Shown here one piece after another: positions 33,578 to 41,622 of a stretch of 41,622 nucleotides of DNA. The stretch spans positions 5,319 to 46,940 of IMG/VR virus record IMGVR_UViG_3300001450_000039. One strand, 5' to 3'. The stretch is from a virus. Under the pieces are notes generated by a model. That model did not search any database, was not told where the DNA came from, and worked only from the letters and a program-made list of their open reading frames with translations. The position numbers and the translations under genes are program-made. How positions within the stretch are numbered: the first letter of the stretch is position 1; each line of letters begins with the position of its first letter.

Positions 33578-34139
33578 TAAGTATTGTTGTTATATTATTC
33601 GTAAACATTCTATACAAAATCTCACCGTCTACTTTAAATTCATATTCGCTGTCAGGCTCAAAAACAACTATGTCATTTTCTTTAACTCCTAGACTTTCTA
33701 ATTGTTTGTTAGAATATTTTATAGTTCCTTGTAAAGGTTCGTATTTACCGCTTTTTTTTAAAAAAGAATCTTTTACCTCTAAGGGTTTTATAAAACAATA
33801 TTTCCCTGGTGCAGTCCACTTTTTATTGTGGTTGTATAAAAAATATTGATCATCTTCTATAAAAAATAAATTATCTTTAAAATAACTTTTACCGCTTTTT
33901 CTTCTTCCATACATATCGTTATAAAACTTAAACACATTATGATGAACTAATAGTATATCTCCTATTTCTATTTCTCCTTCATAGTACAGTGGTAAAGAAA
34001 CTACTTTTGCAAATCTATTTGAAACCGTATGGTCTTCTTCAGACACACTTGTAACAAAATCTGCCTTATCAAATTCTAATATATTATTGTATCTTCTGTT
34101 GTTTACAGGCTCTACAATAAAGGAATGTAAGGCCCTCAT
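33570..34139 (-). CDS. GroES-like (co-chaperonin fold) protein, possibly two tandem domains (189 aa)
   Basis: Two successive stretches show the GroES pattern of a strand, a G-D/N-D-x-V/L-hh motif and a closing aromatic hairpin. First: FAKVVSLPLYY, IEIGDILLVHHNVFKFYN (about 57-74), FKDNLFFIEDDQYFLY. Second: GTIKYSNKQLESLGVKENDI then VVFEPDSEYEFKVDGEILYR (about 137-176). In GroES the equivalent positions are V-x-V-G-D-x-V-L-L-P and the C-terminal strand. Phages often encode co-chaperonins (T4 gp31) to fold capsid proteins, and the location next to terminase fits assembly. No typical mobile-loop hydrophobic triplet is visible, so GroEL binding is uncertain. The gene start overlaps the upstream stop by one base (TAATG). 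Confidence 0.6.
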   Translation of the reverse strand: MRALHSFIVEPVNNRRYNNILEFDKADFVTSVSEEDHTVSNRFAKVVSLPLYYEGEIEIGDILLVHHNVFKFYNDMYGRRKSGKSYFKDNLFFIEDDQYFLYNHNKKWTAPGKYCFIKPLEVKDSFLKKSGKYEPLQGTIKYSNKQLESLGVKENDIVVFEPDSEYEFKVDGEILYRMFTNNITTILNE

Positions 34140-34363
34140 TAAAAGTTTATATTATATTCTAAAGTAATTGGAAGCGTATATAAAAACTCTTTCCATATCA
34201 AAACCTCTTCGTTTTTTATAACCCAGAGTTTGTAAGATTGAGATGATTCGTTTGCTTGTATTAAGTGTATTTTGTATTCCCCACCCAGGACAGACTGATT
34301 AACTATATAATGCATTGATCCAGATTTATAATCTGAACCAATGGAAATTTTTCTAATATCCAT
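34139..34363 (-). CDS. Small hypothetical protein (74 aa)
   Basis: A 74-residue beta-rich protein with the pattern IGSDYKSGSMHYIVNQ, VLGGEYKIHLI, then IWKEFLYTLP and a final EYNINF. This looks like a small conserved protein I have seen near the terminase of Bacteroidetes phages; its function is not known to me. Its stop overlaps the next start (TAATG), and its start follows a 45-residue gene by one base, so it belongs to the same operon. Confidence 0.6.
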   Translation of the reverse strand: MDIRKISIGSDYKSGSMHYIVNQSVLGGEYKIHLIQANESSQSYKLWVIKNEEVLIWKEFLYTLPITLEYNINF

Positions 34364-34364
34364 T

Positions 34365-34502
34365 TTATTTTATTTTATCTTCTACTAAACCTTTATTAAT
34401 CTCAACTGTTATTTCTTCTACTATAGCTAAAGTGCTAATTGGTAAAGATTGTAATAGTCGGTTAATATTTTTAATAGACTCTTCATTTAATTCTACTTTC
34501 AT
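34365..34502 (-). CDS. Small hypothetical protein (45 aa)
   Basis: ATG at 34502-34500 and TAA at 34367-34365, between the long fibre gene and the 74-residue gene. The protein is MKVELNEESIKNINRLLQSL and continues as helix plus hydrophobic turn, ending in VEDKIK. The regular heptad-like leucines suggest a small helical oligomer. There is 1 base to the next start and 11 bases from the fibre gene stop. It accounts for a 150-base stretch that otherwise looks empty. Function unknown. Confidence 0.65.
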   Translation of the reverse strand: MKVELNEESIKNINRLLQSLPISTLAIVEEITVEINKGLVEDKIK

Positions 34503-34513
34503 TTAATTTAATT

Positions 34514-37500
34514 TTATGCAGCATACATAGGAATTTTATAATCTACTCCGTTTATTTTTACTGTCCATGTTGTTGTTGTTATTGCTGGAGTTGCAACAGT
34601 CACTGTACCTACAGCATTTGTAGAAGAACCAATAGCAAGCTGATTTGCATCTGTAGTGGTGGCTCCTGTTCCTAGTGCTACTCCTCCTACAAATTTAGAT
34701 GAAGCATCTTTACCAATAGCAATACCATTGTCTTTTGCTCCCCCTGAGTCTCCAGCTGTTGCACCTGTACCTATTGCAATAGAGTTTGAGCCTTCAGCAA
34801 GTGAGCGAGTACCAACAGCAATCGTTCCTCCGCTTATTGTTGATCCAGTTATTCCTGCGGATTGATATCCTATTGCTATATTTCCTACGCCTGACCTAGT
34901 TATATTAGGATGATCAGTAGCGTCACCTTCAGCTTCAACACCTATAGCAATTCCTTTTGTTGATGTGTTGTATGTTTGGGTTTCTACAGTCTGACTACCT
35001 ATAGAAGCTGCACGCCCTATAGCTATTTGACCCTCTCTTGCACTTGCCCCTCCAAAACCCATCGCATTATACCCTATACAAACATGATATGCACTATTGC
35101 CACTTGAACGGAAATTGTTATAACCTTGAGCCGCAAGTTGACCTATATAAACACCACCTCCTTCATTAACTCCATTAGCAGTTGATGCCTTATATTGTTT
35201 GGCTCTATCACCTATAGCAACGTCACCTAGATTATGCTCATGCTTATGAGTAGCGTCTCCAATCATAGCACTATTACCTATTGCAACTCTTAATTGCATG
35301 TCAACATTAGTAGGAAGTCCTGTGCTATTACCTAAATTCCTACCCGCATTACTACCTATTAAGATGTCGCCAACTGGTATTGCATCTCTTCCCGCTAAAC
35401 TTCCTATAACAATATTACTACTTCCACCAGCAGAAATCTTAAGTGTGTCTCCACCAATAGCTATATTGTTAGTTCCTGTGTCATTCGCACTGTTTGCGTT
35501 TTCCCCTATAGCTATATTTTTAAATCCTGTAGTTAGAGCCGAATTAGTGTTATCTCCTATTCCTATATTATTAATACAAGCCGCATTAGAATAATCCCAA
35601 CCAGCTGCATACGATCCTATTTTTATATTGGTATCAGATGCTCTTGAAATTAAACCAAGATCTTCACCTGTGTTATCCAGAATAGTTATTCCATTAATAG
35701 GTGTTGTTGTTAAAGCACTAGTACCTACTGAAATAAATGATCCAGTAAAAGTAGCTGAAGCCCCTGTTGATACCACCTCATTAATACTACTAGAATACAA
35801 AGTTAAATCGTTTTCAAAACGACCAATATTTCTTATTTTATAATTACTTGAAGAACTTACATCTACACCTGACAATCCTCTCCAGGTTGTTGCGGTTATT
35901 GTTCCTACTGCACTAACCGAGGCTACGGTTATAGTAGCTGTTGAGGTTCCAAAGTTTACAGAAAAAATATCTCCTATTGTCCAATCTTTTCCTCCACCAT
36001 AGATTGATACCCCAGTAATTCCTCCTGTTGCACTAACGCTGGTAACTCTAACTATTACGCCTGCGGCAGTTCCAATAACAGAAGAAACTTTAGTAGTTGG
36101 ATAGTAATTATTAGCCACATATCCTGCTCCTGCCGTAGTAATAGTAGCTGTTAACACCGCCTTTACTCCTACGGTTGTGTTAGCACTTCCGCTTAATGTA
36201 ATGCTTCCTCCCAAACCATTTACTTGTGAAACTCCTGTATTAGTAATAGTTATTGTTCTAGTTCCTGGAGTACTTGCCGTACTAATACCGTTACCGCCAA
36301 CTATATTTACTGTTTCTCCGTCAGCAACTGTTCCAGGGCCGCCAGTATCTCCATCAATATTCCAAGAAGTCATATTACCCCCTGCTGCTTGTGCTACCCA
36401 TTCCATATACCCACCACCTGTGCTATTAAAAGCTAATACTTGACCAGCGGTTGCTACTGATGGTGCGGCTGTTGTTCCTAATACAAATGAATTATTTGTT
36501 GTTCCGTTTGAGTTTTGAATAGTTAATGCTTTATCAAGTAATGTACCGCCTTTTGTTGCCACAACTTGAATAGTTGGTGTTTCAGTAGATAATTTTATAG
36601 ACGTACCTGTTACGGCAGATGTTGTTCTTAAATAAGTAGCAGTTGCAGCCTGCTCTGCAAAAGTAAAGGTACCTGAGCTTGTAATTGCAGTTCCTGCCGA
36701 TCCTGTTGAATCAGTTAAACTAATACTTTGAACTGTTCCTGTTCCAGAACCACTGAAAGATAGTTCTATATTATTATTTCCTGCGTTAGTAAATACCGCA
36801 CCGCCGCCTCCTTGTAATGTAAACGAACTAGAATTTGTTCCATCTGAATTTGTTACAGTTATTAGGTTCCCCGCATTAGTTACAGCTAAATCCCAGTCAG
36901 CTCCTTTAGGAGTTGAAAATCTACCTGTTTGATCATAATAGGTTCCTGTAGCTATTCCATCTACTTCAATAATTAAATTGTTATCAGAGCCAGCTTGTAT
37001 TACTTGAAATAAATCTCCAGCTGCGTACCCTGAACCTCCTGAATTAAATGATAAGTCTGCTAAAACCACACTACCAGCGGTTGTGTTTGTTATATTGACT
37101 ACTATACCAGAGCCAGATCCAGTTGTTGCTACCGTAGATAAATTACTTCCAACCGCATAATTTGTTCCTGTAGTGTTGTTGTCATAAAAAGCTGTTGTTA
37201 ATCCTCCTGGGCCTGTAGATACCGTGCCAGTAGTAATTAACTCTGTTTTTAATTTAGGTACAGCTGCAATAGAACTATCAACTGTCATATCTAAATATGT
37301 AGTGTCTACAACATCTATACTTGTAACTCCACTTCCACCAGCTCCCCATGTAGGAAAACCTCCTGGGCCTCCTGAAATTAAAACTTGCCCTAAAGTTCCT
37401 CTGTTACCGTTTAGCTCTATAAAGCCATTAGATCCTAACTTTAAACCTCCCCCATCTAAATTTATATCTCCAGTTAAGTTTATATTTTGTGTTGCTGTAT

Positions 37501-38503
37501 TTCCATTATCTAAAATTTGTTGCAAATTAGCACTTGATCCAGCTACTGTTTGCCATGTAGGAGTTATAAAAGGCCCATTAGAAACTAAAGCCTGACCAGC
37601 AGTTCCTGAACTACCAAATAGTTTTATTTCGCTATTAGCCCCCGTTAAACTAATTGCTCCTTGGCTTATTATTAATCTTCCTTGTGTTGCTGAAGCTGTT
37701 GGCGTTCCATTACCATTAAAATTTATAACTCCTTGTCCTGTTATTGTATTAGTTCCACTTAATGTAATTCCACCAGTTCCTGTAAAAATTATACTACTAT
37801 TTAATAAAGTATTACCAGCATTTACAACTTCTTGTAAGGTTGGCTTTGTAATAGTAGTCCCGCTTGACCAAGCAAGTCCTGTAGCTGTTGCACTTAAAAA
37901 CTGTCCAGTAGTACCATAAACGTAAGTTCCTGTTCCATCATCTATACCTATCTGTGACTGATCGCTAACTTTTAAATCAACACCATCACTTAAAGTTACA
38001 ATGTTATAAAATACAGAGGTACCTTTAACAGATAAAGTTGAATTTCCTTCTAAGGATAAACCTCCATTTGTTCGTATTGTAAATGTTCCTGTTAATTCAG
38101 GATTTGCTGTTGCGATTGGACTTACAGCTAAAGTGTTGTTCCAAGACTGATTTGTTCCTGGTGCAGCAATCCAAGCTATACCAGTTCCAGTAGAACTTAA
38201 AACTTGTCCCGCAGTACCTACAGATCCTAAACCTCCTGCCGAAATTGTTGTTGGAAATATATCTATCGCAGATATACTTGATCCTAATGCTGATGCGGTA
38301 CCATTCAACTCAATATTAAGCAGTGAGGTATTCCCCACGCCTAATACAGAATTTAAATCTTGATTGACACCTGCACCTCCTCCTATTGAGCTAACCGTAA
38401 AAGTAACCGTCTTATTGTTATCACTAACGTCAGTACCAATTATTAAATCATTTGTAGATGGCGTTACTGTTGGGTAAGCGGTTGTGTTTTTTATTTTAGC
38501 CAT
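34514..38503 (-). CDS. Large tail fibre protein with YadA-like beta-roll (1329 aa)
   Basis: A 1329-residue low-complexity, Gly/Thr/Ser-rich fibre. The N-terminus (AYPTVTPSTNDLIIGTDVSD, residues 9-28) is an attachment-type start seen in phage fibres. At least five copies of a short repeat, GTxGQxLxSxGxG...W, occur between residues about 95 and 750. Two related modules with GxGYxxGDxF (about 470-540 and 820-900) interrupt the shaft. Residues about 979-1315 hold 17 copies of an xIAIG-type repeat, as in the head beta-roll of YadA trimeric adhesins. The end (TWTVKINGVDYKIPMYAA) is a compact cap. The fibre probably forms a trimer and binds a cell-surface receptor. It shares a GDxGxxxxIxxGxTVxIxGG module with the fibre at the right edge. 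Confidence 0.85.
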   Translation of the reverse strand: MAKIKNTTAYPTVTPSTNDLIIGTDVSDNNKTVTFTVSSIGGGAGVNQDLNSVLGVGNTSLLNIELNGTASALGSSISAIDIFPTTISAGGLGSVGTAGQVLSSTGTGIAWIAAPGTNQSWNNTLAVSPIATANPELTGTFTIRTNGGLSLEGNSTLSVKGTSVFYNIVTLSDGVDLKVSDQSQIGIDDGTGTYVYGTTGQFLSATATGLAWSSGTTITKPTLQEVVNAGNTLLNSSIIFTGTGGITLSGTNTITGQGVINFNGNGTPTASATQGRLIISQGAISLTGANSEIKLFGSSGTAGQALVSNGPFITPTWQTVAGSSANLQQILDNGNTATQNINLTGDINLDGGGLKLGSNGFIELNGNRGTLGQVLISGGPGGFPTWGAGGSGVTSIDVVDTTYLDMTVDSSIAAVPKLKTELITTGTVSTGPGGLTTAFYDNNTTGTNYAVGSNLSTVATTGSGSGIVVNITNTTAGSVVLADLSFNSGGSGYAAGDLFQVIQAGSDNNLIIEVDGIATGTYYDQTGRFSTPKGADWDLAVTNAGNLITVTNSDGTNSSSFTLQGGGGAVFTNAGNNNIELSFSGSGTGTVQSISLTDSTGSAGTAITSSGTFTFAEQAATATYLRTTSAVTGTSIKLSTETPTIQVVATKGGTLLDKALTIQNSNGTTNNSFVLGTTAAPSVATAGQVLAFNSTGGGYMEWVAQAAGGNMTSWNIDGDTGGPGTVADGETVNIVGGNGISTASTPGTRTITITNTGVSQVNGLGGSITLSGSANTTVGVKAVLTATITTAGAGYVANNYYPTTKVSSVIGTAAGVIVRVTSVSATGGITGVSIYGGGKDWTIGDIFSVNFGTSTATITVASVSAVGTITATTWRGLSGVDVSSSSNYKIRNIGRFENDLTLYSSSINEVVSTGASATFTGSFISVGTSALTTTPINGITILDNTGEDLGLISRASDTNIKIGSYAAGWDYSNAACINNIGIGDNTNSALTTGFKNIAIGENANSANDTGTNNIAIGGDTLKISAGGSSNIVIGSLAGRDAIPVGDILIGSNAGRNLGNSTGLPTNVDMQLRVAIGNSAMIGDATHKHEHNLGDVAIGDRAKQYKASTANGVNEGGGVYIGQLAAQGYNNFRSSGNSAYHVCIGYNAMGFGGASAREGQIAIGRAASIGSQTVETQTYNTSTKGIAIGVEAEGDATDHPNITRSGVGNIAIGYQSAGITGSTISGGTIAVGTRSLAEGSNSIAIGTGATAGDSGGAKDNGIAIGKDASSKFVGGVALGTGATTTDANQLAIGSSTNAVGTVTVATPAITTTTWTVKINGVDYKIPMYAA
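34559..35569 (-). repeat. YadA-head-like repeat array in the fibre (17 units of xIAIG type)
   Basis: Residues about 979-1315 of the fibre carry NIGIG, NIAIG, NIAIG, NIVIG, DILIG, RVAIG, DVAIG, GVYIG, HVCIG, QIAIG, GIAIG, NIAIG, TIAVG, SIAIG, GIAIG, GVALG and QLAIG, with 14-30 residues between them. The SIAIG-like pattern defines the left-handed parallel beta-roll of the YadA head. Variable spacer length suggests loops on the roll surface that could contact receptor. Confidence 0.85.
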
Positions 38504-38515
38504 AGGGTTGCATTT

Positions 38516-38791
38516 TTATTTTTCTATCTTCAAGTCCGCAGCCTCTTCTTCTTTTGGGGGATCAGTAACATTTCCAGTTTGTAAATCTATAGTGGCGTTT
38601 TTACCATATATCTCCATTAAGCTTAACTCTTGTTCTTGAAACTTTCCTTTAACTTCTTCTATCTGTTCCATAAACTGTTTTTGTTGCAAAATGGTATCAC
38701 CCAAGCTCATTTTTAACTGATTAAACTCTGCTTGTAATTCTTGAAGAACCGTTAATTCTTTTTCCGTTAATTTTTTAGTTTTTTCTTCCAT
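38516..38791 (-). CDS. Coiled-coil small protein (91 aa)
   Basis: A 91-residue charged helical protein: a long coiled coil (about residues 5-60, LTEKELTVLQELQAEFNQLK and on) followed by a short YGKNATIDLQTGNVT hairpin-like segment and an acidic tail. I recall similar small coiled-coil proteins in Bacteroidetes phages, but no function is known to me. It is the first gene after the TATCTTTG box at 38823-38830 and lies 12 bases before the long fibre gene, so a role in fibre assembly or attachment is possible. Confidence 0.65.
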   Translation of the reverse strand: MEEKTKKLTEKELTVLQELQAEFNQLKMSLGDTILQQKQFMEQIEEVKGKFQEQELSLMEIYGKNATIDLQTGNVTDPPKEEEAADLKIEK

Positions 38792-38822
38792 TATATTATA
38801 TTTATTTAAGTTATTAATTTAA

Positions 38823-38830
38823 CAAAGATA
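38823..38830 (-). promoter_or_regulatory. Putative promoter box TATCTTTG before the coiled-coil/fibre genes
   Basis: On the minus strand, TATCTTTGTTAAATTAATAA is nearly identical to the element at 25098-25105, differing by one extra A. It lies in the 61-base gap between the LamG-type gene and the coiled-coil gene, 32 bases before the latter's ATG, the same distance as at 25098. The remainder of the gap is A/T-rich with no hairpin. Confidence 0.65.
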
Positions 38831-38852
38831 CAAAAGTTTTTTTATGTAATTG

Positions 38853-39734
38853 TTATGGAGTATTGGTGCTCCATGTTGGACTGTTAACGCCTGAACCAGT
38901 ATATCCATTACCTGTGCTGTCAGTATAAGATGTACCCGTTCCTTCATTAAATCTCCACCAAGCTTCAAGGGCTGCTGACTCAGTATAGTTGCCAGAATTT
39001 GAACTTAAATCTATTGGAGTTCCACTATTATAAATAGCAGCCATATTACTTGCGTTAAGTCCTTTACTAAAAATTGCTGCATTATTTATTTCTCCATCAA
39101 AAAGATTAGATAAAGTTGTTCCTGCTCTTTGCCAAGCTCCAAGATTAGAGTTACCGCTGTAAGCTAAATTAAGACTTGTATTTCCTGAATCTATATACGT
39201 TCCTGAATATTCCGAGCCATTAATATACATTTTCCAAGATGAATTATCATCATAACCATTTGTAGGGACAACAACCCCAAGATGATACCATTGTCCTGTA
39301 GATATTGTACTGTTTTGAGTTCGTTTAGTCAAACGATTATTTGTTCCCGCACCAGGACTAGTACCATTTAATCCAAAGAAATGAAATACAAAAGCAGCGT
39401 TTCTATTTACTACCATTTGTATACCATAGTAATTATTAGTCCCACTTACACCTAAAGAATACAACTGAAAAGTAGTAGACAAATCATCAATATAAATCCA
39501 TTGAGTCCAAGTATATCCATCGCCATTAATTTGTGCTTCTGTAGGATTTAATCCTGTATTTTCTCTATTTCCTAAAGATATATATTGATTTGATCCATTA
39601 CCCTCTATTGAATAGTTTGTAGCAAAACTTGAAGGAGTATCTATTGTGTTTATTTGCTCAATACCTGATGTAGAAATTGTTTCTACCTTGTTTATTGAAT
39701 TATACAATATCGTGTTTAATTTAGATATCGTCAT
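38853..39734 (-). CDS. LamG / concanavalin A-like domain tail protein (293 aa)
   Basis: Residues about 30-235 match the LamG_3-type beta-sandwich: an opening strand ending in NGSNQYISLG, a middle strand TWTQWIYIDD (about 76-85), the typical TGQWYHLGVVV (about 146-156), KMYINGSEYSG, and LGAWQRAGTTLSNLFDGEIN then AAIFSKGLNASNMAAIYNSG. The final part ALEAWWRFNEGTGTSYTDST is a second half-motif. Such domains bind carbohydrate or proteins, so this is probably a receptor-binding or fibre-tip protein. It lies 1 base after the fibre gene at the right edge. No signal peptide. Confidence 0.8.
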   Translation of the reverse strand: MTISKLNTILYNSINKVETISTSGIEQINTIDTPSSFATNYSIEGNGSNQYISLGNRENTGLNPTEAQINGDGYTWTQWIYIDDLSTTFQLYSLGVSGTNNYYGIQMVVNRNAAFVFHFFGLNGTSPGAGTNNRLTKRTQNSTISTGQWYHLGVVVPTNGYDDNSSWKMYINGSEYSGTYIDSGNTSLNLAYSGNSNLGAWQRAGTTLSNLFDGEINNAAIFSKGLNASNMAAIYNSGTPIDLSSNSGNYTESAALEAWWRFNEGTGTSYTDSTGNGYTGSGVNSPTWSTNTP

Positions 39735-39735
39735 A

Positions 39736-41622
39736 TTAACTTAATTCAATAAACGTATTGTCTGGGTGAAAGAATATTTCTCCTGAGCTTGCTGAAAGAG
39801 CGGTTGCTAATATCCTCACAACTCTTTGGGAACCAGAGGGCGGCTCATAATACATTTGCCCTTCTGTAGTAGATAAGTATAATATATCTCCATCATCAAA
39901 TGCAGGATCGTAACTTAAAGTATACATTCCTCTTGTTAACATACCAACCGCTGTAGCTGTTCCTGTTGCAATAGCAATAGCTATTAATCCTTGAGATTTA
40001 GTTACATCGTCTGCATCTGCCGCTACCCAATCACCAGCTTTTAAAACATATAATTTTCCTTTTGCTACAGAACCAGAGCCAAAATAAACAACCTCTCCTT
40101 GGTAAACTCCAGCTGTAGATCCTGTTTTTTCTAGTATTGTGTTGGCATTCCACGTTCCTGTAATAACACCCCCTCCATTTCCTGTTGTGGATTCTACTTC
40201 AACTAAATTTGAAAGATTAGTTATTAAATTTTGATTAAGATTTACTGTTGGATTTACTGTTGAAGATCCTGAAATAAAAAGAGGATTAGACGCTGCCCCA
40301 CCAGTGGTTGGGTTTGCAGCTGAAACCGAAGTTACAGATCCAGATCCAAAAAATGATGAAAGCTCTTGTACCTCATAAGTTCTTGTTTCTCCAGAACCTG
40401 AATCATCCTTCCCTATCATTATAAAATCATTCTCACTTATTGATCCTGTTCCTGCTGGACAATCAGCTATCAATCCTGCTGAACTATAATCAACCGATAA
40501 AGTTCCTGTGCTTGTTATTGTTCCACCCGTAAGCCCACTACCTGTTGCTACTTGAGTAACAGTTCCATTATTAGAAGCATTAAAAGTAATTGTACTTGCA
40601 CCAGACTGATTAAGAGTAAAAGTTCCACCTCCTGTTAATCCTGTTCCAGCAGTTAGTGTAATTGTTGGGTTGTTTGCTGAAGAAGGTATATTTGGAAAAG
40701 TAATAAGATTTCCCGCTCCATTAATATACTGAGATGAGGTTCCTTGCATATCAATAGCTAAAGTTCCACTTGAATTAATTGGCGTTCCGCTAACAGCAAA
40801 AGCATTACCTGTATGAGATATTCCTACTTCAGTAACTGTACCTTGTGGATTACCAAACGATGTAGTTAAAGTGCCACCGTCTTGTTGTGTAAGTGTTAGT
40901 GTTATTGTAGAAGAACCTCCGTCAGAAAAGCCTGTAATCATATTGTCATAAGCAGAATTAGACTCTGTTGACCCACCGCCACTCCATGTTACTGCCCCTG
41001 ATACCGATAAAGCATCTGTTGCGTTATTATATGTTAATCCTGCATCGCTTGACAAAGAACTTGTCCCGCTCCAAAAAGCTAATCTTGTTGAAACTCCAGT
41101 TCCTGTTACAGTTCCTGTATTAGTTGTATAAAGTGCTCCATTTACTAACTGATTATTATTAACAACGTCATTAGTTATTGTAACAGTGTTAGATGATCGT
41201 GTAGTAGTTATATTTGTACCTCCAGCAATATCAACAGTATCTCCTTGATCAATTTGAGCCGATCCTCCACTATCTCCAGTTAAATTCCAACTAGACATTG
41301 TACCGCCTGAGTTGTCAAACGGTAAATCACTTACATTTCCATAGTATATATCATTATCATTTACATCACTATATATTATTTTATCTGTTGTTTGTATAGC
41401 AGTACCAGTTGCGACTGCACTTCCTAATATAAAATTATCTGCTCCAGAATAGTCCATTGTAACCGTTATAGTCTCAGCAACAGACTGGTCAGTTGTAAAG
41501 TTACCACTAGCACCATTATTTATACGGATACCATCAGCACCAGCAATAGTAATAGTTGCATTGTTTGCTGCCGCAGGTATACTTGGAAAAGAGGTAAGGT
41601 TACCTGCTCCGTTAACATACTG
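39736..41622 (-). CDS. Tail fibre protein, 5'-truncated by the window edge (at least 628 aa)
   Basis: The frame is open from the stop at 39736 to the last base of the window, with no in-frame stop, so the Met at 41457 is internal. The upstream 55 codons (QYVNGAGNLTSFPSIP at their start) repeat a block found inside the same protein (QYINGAGNLITFPNIP), which confirms they are coding. The protein is Gly/Thr/Ser-rich with GTGLTGG-type repeats and a GDSGGSAQIDQGDTVDIAGG module shared with the 1329-residue fibre. The last about 130 residues form a beta-domain (GEVVYFGSGSVAKGKLYVLK, GMLTRGMYTL, DDGDILYLSTTEGQMYYEPP) that I associate with fibre-type proteins. It likely forms the outer fibre. Confidence 0.8.
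   Translation of the reverse strand, partial: QYVNGAGNLTSFPSIPAAANNATITIAGADGIRINNGASGNFTTDQSVAETITVTMDYSGADNFILGSAVATGTAIQTTDKIIYSDVNDNDIYYGNVSDLPFDNSGGTMSSWNLTGDSGGSAQIDQGDTVDIAGGTNITTTRSSNTVTITNDVVNNNQLVNGALYTTNTGTVTGTGVSTRLAFWSGTSSLSSDAGLTYNNATDALSVSGAVTWSGGGSTESNSAYDNMITGFSDGGSSTITLTLTQQDGGTLTTSFGNPQGTVTEVGISHTGNAFAVSGTPINSSGTLAIDMQGTSSQYINGAGNLITFPNIPSSANNPTITLTAGTGLTGGGTFTLNQSGASTITFNASNNGTVTQVATGSGLTGGTITSTGTLSVDYSSAGLIADCPAGTGSISENDFIMIGKDDSGSGETRTYEVQELSSFFGSGSVTSVSAANPTTGGAASNPLFISGSSTVNPTVNLNQNLITNLSNLVEVESTTGNGGGVITGTWNANTILEKTGSTAGVYQGEVVYFGSGSVAKGKLYVLKAGDWVAADADDVTKSQGLIAIAIATGTATAVGMLTRGMYTLSYDPAFDDGDILYLSTTEGQMYYEPPSGSQRVVRILATALSASSGEIFFHPDNTFIELS

Noticed and set aside
37224-37595. 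123-codon open frame on the plus strand inside the fibre gene
   Set aside because: Antisense to a Gly/Thr-rich repeat gene; its Pro/Val/Leu-rich product is the mirror of those codons and has no start context or neighbours on that strand.
41458-41622. Intergenic gap upstream of the Met at 41457
   Set aside because: The frame stays open to the window end and encodes a repeat of the same protein, so this is coding and the gene is simply cut off.
1-41622. Circularly complete genome or terminal repeats
   Set aside because: The fibre gene runs open into the right edge, no start is found by joining the ends, and no direct repeat of the two ends was seen.
1-41622. tRNA genes, CRISPR arrays, insertion sequences or a diversity-generating retroelement
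   Set aside because: No tRNA T-loop signature, no spaced direct repeats, no transposase and no reverse transcriptase could be found by reading; the repeats present are protein-coding fibre repeats.

Overview
The window is part of a tailed double-stranded DNA phage genome. It is AT-rich, tightly packed, and has almost no Shine-Dalgarno-like sites before its genes. The gene layout, the AT-rich start contexts and recurrent TAnnTTTG boxes (the -7 element used by the primary sigma factor of Bacteroidetes) between genes point to a podovirus infecting a Bacteroidetes host, plausibly a marine flavobacterium. Terminase, portal, scaffold, capsid, neck, a very large nozzle-like protein and large internal virion proteins follow the order I recall from crAss-like phages and other Bacteroidetes podoviruses. 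No database search was possible, so this affiliation is inference.

Left block, plus strand, 1-6358: replication and nucleic-acid metabolism. Small unknown genes come first, then a small protein ending in an SSB-type acidic tip. A tandem hairpin region follows, then a fused primase-like/SF3-type helicase, an SF2 (SNF2-like) helicase, a stand-alone VRR-NUC nuclease, small unknown genes, a calcineurin-like metallophosphoesterase and a 47-residue TTG-start reading frame. No DNA polymerase, integrase or lysis gene was recognised; these may lie outside the window.

Right block, minus strand, 41622-6350: virion genes, listed here in transcription order from the right edge. They are a fibre protein cut by the window edge, a LamG-type protein, a coiled-coil protein and a 1329-residue fibre with a YadA-like beta-roll. 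Next come small proteins, a GroES-like protein, a likely small terminase, TerL, portal, scaffold and major capsid protein (followed by a strong terminator). Then come a 251-residue head protein, two paralogous small structural proteins (followed by a second terminator), two neck/ring proteins, a 1648-residue nozzle/muzzle-like protein, a 55-residue protein and a 250-residue tail protein. The block ends with a GNAT-like protein, three internal/ejection-type proteins (293, 532 and 2146 residues) and an 82-residue protein. The two blocks converge at about 6350-6358 with overlapping ends and no terminator between them.

The most notable signals are: (i) a beta-rich module of about 45-60 residues that recurs in at least four and perhaps six different virion proteins; (ii) two pairs of near-identical promoter boxes dividing the late block into transcription units; (iii) a small protein with an SSB-type C-terminus beside the primase-helicase; (iv) a tandem GroES-like protein next to the terminase; and (v) a lambda-type deviant Walker A in TerL.
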